NCBI RefSeq assembly: GCF_950295315.1
Contig: NC_080179.1
Location: forward strand, 69,501,115-69,565,114
From: Erinaceus europaeus
Lineage: Eukaryota; Chordata; Mammalia; Eulipotyphla; Erinaceidae
Length of the DNA stretch: 64,000 nucleotides
Direction of reading: 5' to 3'
Made by a program: the position numbers and the translations under genes. Of this stretch, positions 22,400 through 32,639 are shown piece by piece; position 1 is the stretch's first letter, and each line of letters opens with the position of its first letter. The notes beneath the pieces were generated by a model that was given only the letters and a program-made list of their open reading frames with translations, was not told the origin of the DNA and searched no databases.

Positions 22400-22560
22400 A
22401 GGAATCAAAAAGCCTTGGTAGATAGCATGATAGTGATGCAAAAAAGACTTTTGTGCCCAAAGTTCCAGGTTCAATCCATGACCACCACCAGCCAGAGACA
22501 AGTGATACTCTGGTCTCTTCTCTGTACCTTTCTCTCTTTCATTAAAATAAAACAAATGAA
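22400..22560 (+). mobile_element. SINE-C
   Basis: gatagcatgatagtgatgca, then ccaggttcaatccatgacc, then gccagagacaagtgatactc and an AAATAAAACAAA-type tail. Confidence 0.75.
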
Positions 22561-22708
22561 ATGTATTTTTTTAAATGGTGCGTGAGGACTAGAAAATGAA
22601 TTAGTAGTTGGACATGGCTGTTTGGTGAAGTCTTCATAAAAAATTCCCAAAGCACAGAGTTTAAAGAAAATATTTGGAGAATCTACATCTGACAATTAGT
22701 ATCAAGTA

Positions 22709-22802
22709 TATATAAAGAAATCACACTTTTGTTGCTAGGAAAACTCTTTTTTTTTTTTAAACTTTAGACCATCACTGCTCCTCCAGGCTGACTTTTTCAG
22801 GA
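22709..22802 (+). repeat. left arm of inverted duplication
   Basis: 94 bp, matching the reverse complement of 23632-23727 except for two extra bases in the homopolymer (12 T here, 14 A there). The arm spans unique flanking sequence and the tail of the SINE-D at 22748. Confidence 0.9.
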
Positions 22803-22952
22803 GGAAAGGTCAAGAAAGAGAGGCAGGGAGAAAGAGTGAGAAAAGGAGGGGGTGGAGACCACAACACAGGAACTTCCTCAGTGTTGTGGGCATGCTGTGC
22901 TTGAGTCCGAGTTGCACTAGTACTAACCAAGTGAGCTATTTTGCTGGCCCCC
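22748..22952 (-). mobile_element. SINE-D
   Basis: Poly-T tail at 22747-22758, reversed 3' extension (atcactgctcctccaggctg), AG-rich body, and a head reading gtgagctattttgctggccc on the plus strand, shared with the copies at 45335 and 51372. Confidence 0.65.
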
Positions 22953-22969
22953 AGAAATGTAAATTCTTA

Positions 22970-22984
22970 GCATTAGGATAGCAA
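22970..22984 (+). repeat. short inverted match B
   Basis: agcattaggatagca here is the exact reverse complement of 23617-23631, which directly abuts the right arm. It marks a second, shorter block of the same inverted event. Confidence 0.75.
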
Positions 22985-23137
22985 ACGAGATACAGCAGGC
23001 AGAATACGCACCCAAGAGCTGCAGCTAGCCTTCCAGAGTCTCTGCTCAGCCAGCTGCCTCCTCACTTGTTCACCTACCTGCTAGTACCCCCACCCCTCCA
23101 CCAGTGTCCAGACAAAAGCAATAGCCACTAGCTACTT

Positions 23138-23247
23138 CCTGCGAATGCCTGTCCTACTTTCTGTGAATGCCTACCCTACTTCCTGTGAATGCCTATCCTA
23201 CTTCCTGTGAATGCCTATCCTACTTCCTGTGAATGCCTATCCTATAT
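23138..23247 (+). repeat. 22-bp minisatellite, about five units
   Basis: Tandem units built on cctgtgaatgcctatcctac with few changes between them. It sits between the arms of the inverted duplication. Confidence 0.88.
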
Positions 23248-23277
23248 TGGGACGTTAGCATGTATTCTTTGCTCAGC

Positions 23278-23612
23278 TTTTTTTTTTTTTTTTTCCAGAA
23301 TGGTTTAATTTTCAGTCTGTGCATGGCCACAGCTTAAATCTTAATTTGTGTGGCATTATGAAGATGCCATCTTCAACCACCACCCAATTAGGTTCTTCTA
23401 CCATTGTCTACCTTAGTCCATTTTCCCCTTCATAGTATTCATCATAGTTTGGTATGATTGCATTCACTATTTCCCCTTCCTTTTCTACTTTATGCTTTAT
23501 GAAGGAGAGAACCTTTCCTTACTGACAATTGTATAGCCCTCAGAATTGATCTCAGTCCATCATTAATATAGTTCAATGACTCTTTTTGAATAAATAAGTG
23601 GTTTTAAAAAAT
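23278..23612 (-). pseudogene. possible processed pseudogene, parent unknown
   Basis: A 17-base poly-T on the left reads as a poly-A tail on the minus strand. Upstream is about 300 bp of non-repetitive sequence that is open in short stretches, including a run of roughly 27 codons, a stop, and a further 30 or so codons ending well before the tail. This looks like a broken coding end plus a short 3' UTR inserted as cDNA. The parent gene was not recognised. No AATAAA close to the tail and no clear target duplication were seen. Confidence 0.35.
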
Positions 23613-23631
23613 CATTGCTATCCTAATGCTA

Positions 23632-23727
23632 TCCTGAAAAAGTCAGCCTGGAGGAGCAGTGATGGTCTAAAGTTTAAAAAAAAAAAAAAGAGTTTTCCTA
23701 GCAACAAAAGTGTGATTTCTTTATATA
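23632..23727 (-). repeat. right arm of inverted duplication
   Basis: Reverse complement of 22709-22802. It is joined on its left directly to the 15-bp block B' (23617-23631), whereas A and B on the left side are separated by about 167 bp. The right copy is therefore a shortened inverted copy. Confidence 0.9.
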
Positions 23728-23854
23728 GGATCACTCAGGTATTGCATGTGAACAAGGTAGAACTTGGTCAGCACTGAAAAGGGAAATCAGATACAAATTT
23801 TCAGGTAAAATATAGAGCTGAGCAGCCAAATTAAATTTTTCAGACAAATGGGCT

Positions 23855-24118
23855 GGGTAGAGTTTACACATTACCATATGTGAAGATCTAGGTTTAAGCC
23901 CCCAGTCCCCACCTGTAGTGAGGAAGCTTTGTTAGTAAGGGGACAGTGCTACAGGTGTCTGACTTTCATTCTTTTACTTCCTCTGTAGCTCTACCTCTAT
24001 CAGAAAAGAACAGAAAGGAAAATTAATAAAAATAAGTGGCACTGGACATGGTGGAGACTTCATGCAGGCACTGAACCCCAGTGGTAACTCTGTTGGCATA
24101 AAAATATAAATAAATAAG
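23855..24118 (+). mobile_element. SINE-B, long form
   Basis: Diverged head, B-box-like taggtttaagcccccagtc, body, then an extension containing gaaccccagtggtaactctg and an AAATAAATAAG tail. It shows that SINE-B, like SINE-A, occurs with the extra 3' block. Confidence 0.75.
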
Positions 24119-25464
24119 ACAACAGGCTTGAAAAATCTGAAGGTGTGTGAGGATCTAGAAACATTTATTTCTAAGATACATTTAATAATACAATAGCATA
24201 GCATCCACTTTTCATAACTTCTATAATACCTTGTAATTCTGCTATCCCTAAAAGCATCTGCAGAAGGCTTTTTTTCTTTTTGCTACTTTCCAGCAACCTC
24301 TTTTGGGGTAGGGGGAGTGCACTATTTTCTAAATTTTCATGCCCATAATTCTTTTTTATAATAAATTTTCTTAAAATTCTTAACAAAAAAACTCTTCAGA
24401 TCCTTATAAGGTAATGAGCATGACTTTTCTCTGTGACAACTTATTATGTAATACCAAAAAATTAAAAAAAAAAAAAAACTATTTTCACACTAGCTAAATG
24501 GATGATAAAGATTAGTGCTCAAAGCTAACTATGTCCCACCGGCCTAAAGGTTGGATCCAATTTCACCAAAGACACAATCACTGGGAACACTGAGCTACAG
24601 CACCAAACTGCATGAGGTTTAGATGCATATAAGTCACAGTTCATTCCGCTGGTCTCTGACACTCACTTAACACCAATCGATGAGGCACTGATAGCATTAT
24701 TGATCACAGTGATGGCACTGTTGATTTTAGAAGTCTGCATAAGCCCTGCAAGGCCTCTGAGTAAGGGGTCTTCTTTCACAAGAGGGAATAATTTTCAGGA
24801 TGTGCCCAGTGTCACCCTTTATTCCCTAGCTGAATAAGGAATGCCTGACTGGGAATCTGTATGAGCCTGAGTACAGTCTAGTCTTACTACCTTTCCACAC
24901 TGTCATTTCAAGATACTTGGGGGCTTGATGGTCTGACCCCGGACACGCCCACCCATGTGGAACTCCGGTTCCAGCGCACTGCTGCTGTACTGGGCACATT
25001 GGTTCTACCTCTTAATCTCAGAAAATGCCTCTGTCAGGACTGCTAGAGGGGTTAGTACAGTGCAATCCTTTTGTTGGATAAGCACAACTTGAGTTGTCAT
25101 CAGAATGTAATTCTGTCATTGCCATTGGTGCTTTAAATGAATTTATTTATGTTTCACTGTCCTAAGATAAAAATCCAAGCAGACTGATAACCTTCCCCCT
25201 TGACTTTTAACTGAACAGTAGCTGGGTGGTCTTTTAAAGTCATGAATGAGTTCTTAAATCAGAAATTAGAACCTAGTCCTATACATTAATCAATGACCAA
25301 ACAGTAATTCACTGTCAGGTCTCCCCCCCCACCCCCCACGCACACACCTTCTACCTTAAAGCTCAGATTTGCTTTAAGCTCTAAGTTTGAAATAAGAAAA
25401 TAAAGTAGTATAAAAGGAAAGGTCTCACCCGAGTAATGAAGCTGAAGGGTTTTCATTCCACACG
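24119..25464. other. unassigned DNA
   Basis: Contains a C-run near 25322-25340 and no credible frame. The segment 24500-25060 is less AT-rich and may be an unrecognised repeat or single-copy DNA. Confidence 0.4.
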
Positions 25465-25862
25465 TGAAGTCTCTGGACACAGTCTGAGGTGAAGCCAGGT
25501 TCCAGATGCCACCAGGATGCTGGCCAGGCTTCCCTGGATTGAAGACCCCACCAATGTGTCCTGGAGCTCAGCTTCCCCAGAGACACACCTTACTAGGGAA
25601 AGAGAGAGGCAGACTGGGAGTATGGACCGACCAGTCAATGCCCATGTTCAGCGGGGAAGCAATTACAGAAGCCAGACCTTCCACTTCTGCATCCCACGAT
25701 GACCCTGGATCCATGCTCCCAGAGGGCTAGAGAATGGGAAAGCTATCATGGGAGGGGTGGGTTATGGAGATTGGGTGGTGGGAATTGTGTGGAGTTGTAC
25801 CCCTCCTACCTTATGTTTTTGTTCATTAATCCTTTCTTAAATAAAAAATTAAAAAAAAAAAA
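25465..25862 (+). mobile_element. LINE-like 3' end, group X (best copy)
   Basis: The longest and cleanest group X copy, from about gccaggttccagatgccacc to ggagttgtacccctcctacc and a TTAAATAAAAAATTAAAA tail. The poly-A-type tail and varied 5' ends across copies indicate target-primed insertion with 5' truncation. Confidence 0.65.
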
Positions 25863-25889
25863 AGACTCAACGACAGAAGCAAAAAAAAA

Positions 25890-26215
25890 GAAAATAAAGT
25901 AGAGTCAATCTTTTCTCTGTCTCTTCCCTGGATCTCGCCCCCTCTCTCTCTGTCAATCTCTTTCTCTCTATCTCATGCCAATTTGCTCTAGTGGCTTCAG
26001 ACCCCACAGGGTGAAAAATAAGTGATACAGAGAGCTGAGAAACCTTCATCTGATAGCTTGAACTTTGACCTTGCCCTCTCTGGTGCTGCTGTGGGTTTAG
26101 AAGAGGCTTTCTGAGCACTTGTCTGGGCTCCATAAACTCCCCTGTCTGAGCTCCTCACCCCTAGGCTGTGGTGTGTATAATGCTGCCTGGATTTCTATAC
26201 CCAGTACCCCTACTT
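25890..26215. other. unassigned DNA
   Basis: A CT-rich stretch at 25910-25975, otherwise nothing recognised. Confidence 0.4.
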
Positions 26216-26224
26216 CAAAGAGAA

Positions 26225-26350
26225 GGAGAGGGACTGAGGAAATAACAGAACATTTATGCAAAGAAGCTTCCATACCTGAAGCACCAAGGTCCCAGGTTCA
26301 ATCCCCAGCACCACCATAAGCCAGAGCTAAATAGTGCTCTGGTAATAAAT
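26225..26350 (+). mobile_element. SINE-C
   Basis: acagaacatttatgcaaaga, then ccaggttcaatccccagcac, then accataagccagagctaaa and a tail. Confidence 0.75.
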
Positions 26351-26414
26351 GAACAAACAAATAAATGGATCATATGGTCCTGTTAATATACTGAGTAAAC
26401 AAAAGTCAGTGGGC

Positions 26415-26550
26415 AGGGCTTGCAGTAGCACACTGGATCTGCCTGCCTGAGGTGCCAGAAATGCCAGAGGTACCAGGTTCAGTTCCTGGAACAACCACAT
26501 GCTACAGCTGACCCATGCTCTGATCTCTTTTTCATGAAAATAAATCAATC
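26415..26550 (+). mobile_element. SINE-C, second copy in tandem
   Basis: cttgcagtagcacactggat, then accaggttcagttcctgga, then an AAATAAATC tail. It lies about 65 bp after the previous SINE-C. Confidence 0.65.
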
Positions 26551-26662
26551 AGATGAGAAAAACCTTCTCTTTACTTTCTGCTTCTATTTTTAAAATTTGT
26601 CTTTCACCTTATGAGGATCTAAGACACAGACAACTAGTCCTCTTGATTTCTTTTAGAAAATT

Positions 26663-26844
26663 CTGCGACCAGGCGGTGGTGCACCTGGTTAAGTGCACAC
26701 ATTACAGTGTACAAGAACCCAGATTCAAGGTCCTGGCCCCACTTGCAGGGGGAAAGCCTCACAAGTGGTAAATCAGGGCTGCAGGTGTCTGTCTCCCTCT
26801 TTACCTCCCCTCTCTTCTCAATTTCTCTTTGTCTCTAGTCAATA

Positions 26845-26846
<2 letters not shown>
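26663..26846 (+). mobile_element. SINE-B whose tail became (AT)n
   Basis: Head cgaccaggcggtggtgcacc and full body. The 3' end passes straight into an AT run, and the flanks gaaaattctgc (about 26655) and ggaaattctgc (about 26904) mark the target duplication beyond the run. Confidence 0.9.

Positions 26847-26904
<58 letters not shown>
26847..26904. repeat. (AT)n microsatellite
   Basis: About 29 AT units within the target duplication of the preceding SINE-B, so it grew from the SINE tail. Confidence 0.93.
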
Positions 26905-26906
<2 letters not shown>

Positions 26907-26914
26907 AAATTCTG

Positions 26915-27895
26915 CATACAGATTCCTGAATGTCTGATATCTGGTAGCTACCACATGGTCATGTGTGTTGATATAATCTGGATGAGTCCAACTTTAACAG
27001 CTTTTCCTTTCTATATCTTCCTTTCTTCTCAATTTTTCTTGTCTCTATCCAAACTAAGCAAATAAATGAAAGTACTTTAGAAAACAAAAGATGCAAACAA
27101 ACAAAAACTCTCTTGGTGTCCAGAAAGAGGCAGAATTTCTGCAGAGGTCTCTGACTTCAAAAGAGACTTCCTTCTCAAGAGTGAATCCTTGATGGCTCGG
27201 TTTTAAATAACAACCTCTGGATGGAGGAAGAATGAAGAGGAAAACACAGGTCACGGTCTCTGTGTAGATCAGGAAGACTATTCTCTAGTTTCTTGTTTAT
27301 TTCATCTTAATATTCCTGTTGGGGCTCCTGAAAGAGCTTGAAGCTAACGTCTTATGACTCCAGTGATTTTTCTGGCTGTTCACTGGAGGGGGAATGGCAA
27401 AGACAATGTGTAGATTTAATCAACATTTGATTTTCCTCAGCCCCTTTGCATGTAGAGAGGAGCAGCTGGTAGTAGGTAATCTTGCCCTTGGGAGTTATCA
27501 AGTCAAAGAGAGACAAGCAGCAGCTTCTACAAAAGCATCTTTTATGAGGCTGAGCTAAAGAATCACCAGGGAAGCAGCTGGGTTCACCATTTTCATCCAA
27601 GTAATTATTGGGAAAGATAGATGGTTTTCAAGGTCACTGGGAGAAAGAGAAACTAATGGACAGCTCTTCCTCTGGGAGAACACTCAGAAGAGAGAGGATG
27701 GATGGAGATGTCAGATTTCCCGTCTTCCTGAACATAGCAAGGACAGTGTTCAGAATCTGGTGTTTTTCCAACTGGGTGAAGAAGACCAGAGTTCAAATTC
27801 TGCCTTAATCTGCTCTACGTTGTGTGACTTGGGATACATGTGAACCTATGAGACTCAGTTTCATCACTTGCAACATGGAGATGAGTTCACCTATC
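26915..27895. other. unassigned DNA
   Basis: No repeat recognised and no convincing coding frame; an 82-codon frame on the minus strand at 27352-27600 has no recognisable features. Confidence 0.45.
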
Positions 27896-27899
27896 TTTA

Positions 27900-28080
27900 G
27901 TTTGTTAGATAACACAATGATTTATGCAACAGATTTATGCAAATTTTTGCAACAATTTATGCAACAATTTATGCAAATTTTTGTACCTGAGGGGCAGTCT
28001 CTGGAGCAAAGTAAGCCATGGCTGAGCAGTGCTCTGATAACAGCAACAATGACGACAACAACAACAATATAATGTGATGA
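27900..28080 (+). mobile_element. SINE-C remnant with local ATTTATGCAA repeats
   Basis: Four short repeats around aatttatgcaa (27915-27975) replace the head. The following cctgaggggcagtctctgg and gctgagcagtgctctgataa match the SINE-C body. Confidence 0.5.
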
Positions 28081-28222
28081 TGAAAGCAACATCTTACAAG
28101 TATCTTCTCAGATTATCCAATGAGATTTCTCTCCTCTATACATGAACTCAACAAGCATATCTAGAATCTTCCATTAATCACATCATTATCTATCTGCTGT
28201 TCTTTTCTTAAATTTCCTCCCT

Positions 28223-28581
28223 TGTTGGGGAATTATGCAGATGCAATCACATCTGCCAAGCTGTCCCCTCAGGCTTTGCTACTTCCCGCGATATTCTCGC
28301 AGTGCTTTTTTCAACCAATCCTGTCCTGACACGTCACTCCTGGTTGTTGCCCTATAAAGCCCTTCTTCTTCCGCCCCTTGTCTCTCTTGCCCGTTTTTCA
28401 CTTCGGCAAACGGACGCAAGCTATGGTGCTGTGCGTAGCAGAAGGCGGCCATTTTTGCTACCTCCTCGTGGCCCGAACCACTGTGCTCTCACCCAACTCT
28501 GAGGTGTCTGTGCAGATTAAGATTTGTGTTCCCTCTTCGCTCTGGATCTCCTCTCTCTCTTCTCTGTGGCACAGCCTGACA
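28223..28581 (+). repeat. solo LTR, family 2
   Basis: A 359-bp LTR with TG...CA ends and a perfect 6-bp duplication ctccct (28217-28222 and 28582-28587). It has a TATA box (ccctataaagccc, about 28350) and a degenerate polyadenylation signal (attaaga) where the related LTR at 30605 has AATAAA. A solo LTR forms by recombination between the two LTRs of a provirus. The 6-bp duplication suggests a class II ERV. Confidence 0.87.
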
Positions 28582-28589
28582 CTCCCTTA

Positions 28590-29105
28590 AGAGAAATTTC
28601 ATAAAACAATGCTTTCTGTGTATCCCAGCTACTATAATACATCAGACCCAGAAAATTTTAAAATACACCTCCTTCAAAAGAGAAATCAAAATAAATTAAA
28701 TTCTAGCTAGAAACAAAATTCACTGCATTTTGTCTATCACTTCCAGGGATTTTGCTGCATATGGGTTGAAATAAGCTCTTGGAAACACTAATTCCTAGCA
28801 CTTTCAAGGATGCTGACATGTATGCATTGATTTGTATGTGAGTATATGACCAACCCCTTGCCCAAATGGCCCAAACACAAAATTTCTTCTTAGTTCTAAA
28901 AAGCCAGTTCCATAATTGCTGATTAACAAATGTCTACTCTATAGTGTGGATTTCAGTGGAGTTGTAACAGTAACAAATTTTGGATCAGTGTTGTTATTAA
29001 TGGATGACAGACCAGACTGTTGTCAAAACCAATTAGCAATATACCCTGCATAGCAATTTCTTCTTTTCAGCAATCTACCTTAAACATTTTAAGGTAAAAA
29101 ATTAA
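28590..29105. other. unassigned DNA
   Basis: Nothing recognised. Confidence 0.4.
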
Positions 29106-29110
29106 TTATT

Positions 29111-29443
29111 TGCTCTTGGGCTAGCTTCGCGGGTGGGAGAGAGAGACAACCAGGTACTCATGGCAGCGTGGTACGCAGTTCAGTCTTTATTCATGTGGAA
29201 TGCAATGCAATCTAAGCTATCTCTAATCTTGTCCTTATCTATCCTGAGGTGGAAGAGTCAGATCCAAAGAGGATATACGTAGGATAGGGGGTGGGGAGAA
29301 GAAAAAAACGTGCAGAAGAGTGGATTAAACCAATGCCCTGTTAATTAACAGTGGTTATATAAATAGAATACAGTGTGAAGCAGGGGGATTAAACCAATGA
29401 AACAGAAGGGGTCTTAGAAGCAGAATTTAGAAGCATACCAACA
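29111..29443 (-). repeat. solo LTR related to the 17.6-20.2 kb ERV
   Basis: It aligns along its length with that ERV's LTR: gcttcgcgggtggg, tctttattcatg (AATAAA on the minus strand), aaccaatgccctg, and the shared end gcataccaaca. It is clearly more diverged and shorter. A 6-bp duplication atttgc is possible (29108-29113 and 29444-29449), but it would place the left edge at 29114. Confidence 0.82.
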
Positions 29444-29464
29444 ATTTGCCTTTTTGAAATTTTA

Positions 29465-29745
29465 TTTTTAATTGTCCCCAGAGTTATCAACACAGTTCAG
29501 TTCCTGTACCATGAATCAACTGCTTCTAGTAGCCATTTTTATTTATTTTATTTTTGATAGAGATAGAAATGGAGACAGAAGGGGAGATAAAGAAGGAGAG
29601 AGACAGAGAGAGAGAGAGAAAGAGACCTGTATCTATAACACTACTTCACTACTCATAAAACTTCCACCCCACTGCAGATGGGGACCATAATCTTGCATGT
29701 GATGATGTGTGCTCTCTATCAGGTATGTCAGCATCCAGCTCCCTC
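29465..29745 (-). mobile_element. SINE-B, long form
   Basis: Reversed 3' extension (gtaccatgaatcaactgctt), AG-rich body, and a head region reading tgtgtgctctctatcaggta. Diverged. Confidence 0.65.
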
Positions 29746-29904
29746 CTGTTGAGTTTTATAAAAGAGACACTTGGGAACCATTCTGTTCTGGGAATTGAAG
29801 ATGCTGGGGACTGAATCTGGGTTTTCTGGAACTTCAGGAATGCAAGTCCTATGCTCTAATGCTGAGCTAGCTGTCTCCCCACTTCTCTAAGTATTAGCTT
29901 TTTT

Positions 29905-30165
29905 TTTTTTCTTACTAATGTAGTGCAAGGGAGTGAACTGAAGCCTTCATGCCCATACTATACTCTTGAGTGGTGGTCTCCTAAAAAAATCGAATCTTTT
30001 TACTCTTTCCAGTTTTTGGTGTAGAAAGAAAGAGAGGAGAGACACCTTAGCACAGCTCCACCATCCATGGAGTTCCTTTGTGCTATGCATGGTGTTCTTA
30101 TATAGTGCTAGGGATTAGATCCTGCCCAGGCTACTTGCTCTATCAAGTGATCTGTCTCCCAGGTG
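29905..30165 (-). mobile_element. possible SINE-D, diverged
   Basis: Poly-T start, a 3' extension-like block, AG-rich segment, and a tail-to-head order like the neighbouring elements. Similarity is low. Confidence 0.35.
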
Positions 30166-30199
30166 CAAGATGAACTATGAAATGTGTATTAAAATTTTC

Positions 30200-30408
30200 A
30201 CAGGAGACTCATCTGGTTGAACACACATACTACAATGCACAAGGACCCAGGCTCGAGTCGCCGGACTCCACCAGAAGAAGGAAAGCTTTGTGAGTGGTGA
30301 AGCAGTGTTGCACATGTCCCTCTTTCTCTGTTCATCTCTATCTCTTCTTCCCCTCTCAATTTCTGACTGTCAGTTTTCAATAAATATGAATAATAAAAAA
30401 AATACAAA
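30200..30408 (+). mobile_element. SINE-B
   Basis: caggagactcatctggttga, then acaatgcacaaggacccagg, then ctcgagtcgccgg (B-box region), gtgagtggtgaagcagtg and an AATAAAAAAAATA tail. Confidence 0.85.
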
Positions 30409-30604
30409 GTAAACCCTTCACAGTAGTGTTACATTAAATGCAAGAGAGTGAGAAAGTGAGAGAGAACAATCTTTGTTTACAACTTTAAATGGGGAGAAAT
30501 AACATAAATTGTGGTGTTTTGATAAAATAGAAAACACAGAGAAAACCAAGTTGAATATGTTTTTAATAATGTTGAGAAATGCTGAAGAAAAATAGGTGAC
30601 AACA

Positions 30605-31083
30605 TGTTTTTGTGCGCAGGCTGCGGAGAAGAAAGAGGGGGGGTCCGGAGCAAAGAGGAAACACAAATCTTTATTTGTGCTGGCACCTCAGAGTTGGGTG
30701 CTAGAGAGGCAGGTTGGGCCATGTGGAGGTAGCAAAAATGGCCACCTCACGCAGTAACCTTTCCTGCGTCTGAACACCCGAGTGAAGCGCTGGCAAGAGA
30801 GCGAGGTGCGGAAGAAGAAGGGCTTTTATAGGAGCAGCTTTCGCGAGAATGGGAAGGGGGAGGAGTAACCATAGCACTCCAGGATAGGATAATAATTCTC
30901 GTGAGTATGGGAGGGGGGAGGAGTAACCAAAGCACTCCAGATATCACGGGGATATAGACAATGCCCTGAGGGCACAACATGGTGGAACAGGCACTCCGAG
31001 AATGTCCCAATTCTCACGGGAACTAGCAGTAGCCTGAGGGGACAACATGGCAGATGTGACTGCATCGGCACAGTTTCCCAGCA
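30605..31083 (-). repeat. solo LTR, family 2, with repeated U3
   Basis: A 479-bp LTR with a perfect 6-bp duplication acaaca (30599-30604 and 31084-31089). On the minus strand it starts tgctgggaaac, shares a block with 28223 (cacatctgcc through cccctcaggct), and has a TATA box (ctcctataaaagccc) and AATAAA (gcacaaataaagatttgtg). It is about 120 bp longer than the 28223 copy because a U3 block around ggagtgctwtggttactcct is repeated. Confidence 0.87.
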
Positions 31084-31129
31084 ACAACAGCTGGTTTGTA
31101 TGGAAAATTATAGTTTCTTTTTTCTTAAA

Positions 31130-31333
31130 TGATCTCCATACTATTGATTTCTTTGATACTGACAAAGAGAAATCCATAGGGAAAGGAAAGGTATAAGGGA
31201 GAGATAAAGAGAGATAACTGTAGTATTGTTTCAGCACTTGCAAAACTTCCCCCATAGGTGGGGATTAGGGGCTTGAACCTGGGTCCTTGCACAATGTAAC
31301 ATGAACTCAACTGGGTGCACCATCACTAGCCCC
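31130..31333 (-). mobile_element. SINE-B
   Basis: Minus-strand copy with ataggtggggattaggggc, then tgaacctgggtccttgcaca, and a head reading gggtgcaccatcactagccc. Confidence 0.82.
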
Positions 31334-32045
31334 CTGGAAACTTACAGATGCAGATATTCTGACACTAATAAATTGTACATAGAGAAATGTTGAAAATAAT
31401 AAGTTGCTATATTAGCAATAGTTACAAATTAATATAAGCCATCGTGACTTATTGAATGCCTCTAACTCTTATTCCAATCTTAGGGCTGACCCTTCTTCTA
31501 AGAAGAGAGCTGGTCTTTGTTGAACTGTACTGGGTTCCCTGGCCTTTCAAGAACTACAGGTCTAATGCTTTGTAGAGGTGGGGCTTGGTATGATGATTTT
31601 ACATGCCAGACCTTGAGCTATGTATAGCACAATCTAAATTTTAGATTCCCTCACAAATTAGACATCTACCTAAAACAGGAGAAACTATTGTCAGAGCATC
31701 CATAAAGCCCTCACTTCATACCAAGAAGCTATGTTCCCTCCATCCTCAGCATGCTTTGTGACCTCCCCATGGTTTCCAGGTATGTCCTATGTTGAAAGTC
31801 ATTGGAGAAACAGTTGAGAGCTCAGTTGAACATTTATGAGTAGAAGAAGCAATTGTATGCACAGGTAGGGCCTTAATGATGCTGAAGACAGTAGCTTAAA
31901 ATAAAGGTTGTTGGTTAGAAAAGACAACTGTAATAAACCCATTTCCTTCACTTGCTTTATTTTCATAAAAAAAAAAATGACAGCTTCTCAAATTCAGCCT
32001 TCTGACCATAGTAATAAAAGCATTTGTTTTTCTTCTGAGAAAAGT
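31334..32045. other. unassigned DNA
   Basis: Nothing recognised and no coding frame of note. Confidence 0.4.
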
Positions 32046-32047
32046 GA

Positions 32048-32158
32048 AGAGACTCAGAGGTAAAATGTATGCCTTATATGTATAAGACTCTGGGTTCAGT
32101 CCCTGCCACCAGATATGACTTGATTTCTGCTCATATAAAAAAAATTAAAGCTTAAAAA
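32048..32158 (+). mobile_element. SINE-C remnant
   Basis: agactcagaggtaaaatgta and tgggttcagtccctgccacc are spaced as the A-box-like and B-box-like regions of SINE-C, followed by an A-rich tail. Confidence 0.55.
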
Positions 32159-32224
32159 ATTTTGGTATCAGTGTTAATAAATATCATACTGACAGAGAAT
32201 GTTGGGAGAAGATTCAGCCAAATA

Positions 32225-32408
32225 ATCTTTCTTATCTTTCTCTTTTCCTCCCTCCCTTCCTCCCTCCTTTCCTTCCTTTCTTTCTTCCCTACTTCTTTCC
32301 CAGAGTTCTCTTTATCTCTGGCATATGAGGTAGTGCTGGGGATCAAAGCTGAGACCTCTCTCATGCAAGTCCTCTGTGCAGCTGCTATGCTCTCTCTCCA
32401 GTCCTGCT
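32225..32408 (-). mobile_element. SINE-C with pyrimidine-rich tail
   Basis: A TTCC/TTTC-rich run (32232-32290) precedes ggtagtgctggggatcaaag and a head reading gcagctgctatgctctctct on the plus strand. Confidence 0.55.
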
Positions 32409-32639
32409 CCTCCCTTTTATAGAAATAACTTTATCCTGGATTTTTCCCTTCATTCTCTTGTTAAATATTTTTACATTATTGCTATCCCTCCTGTTAAAGA
32501 ATAATTGATACACTTGCTAACTTCCTTTTTTTTTTTTTTTAGATTTAAAATAAAATAGTCAGTTTTGTGGAACAAACAATTAATGGTCAATAGTTAAACC
32601 TCAAATCTACTGGCTATTGCTTTCTTTCTTGGGGCAAGG

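Noticed and set aside
28223..31083. One provirus bounded by the two family 2 LTRs
   Set aside because: They are in opposite orientation and each has its own complete 6-bp duplication, so they are independent solo LTRs.
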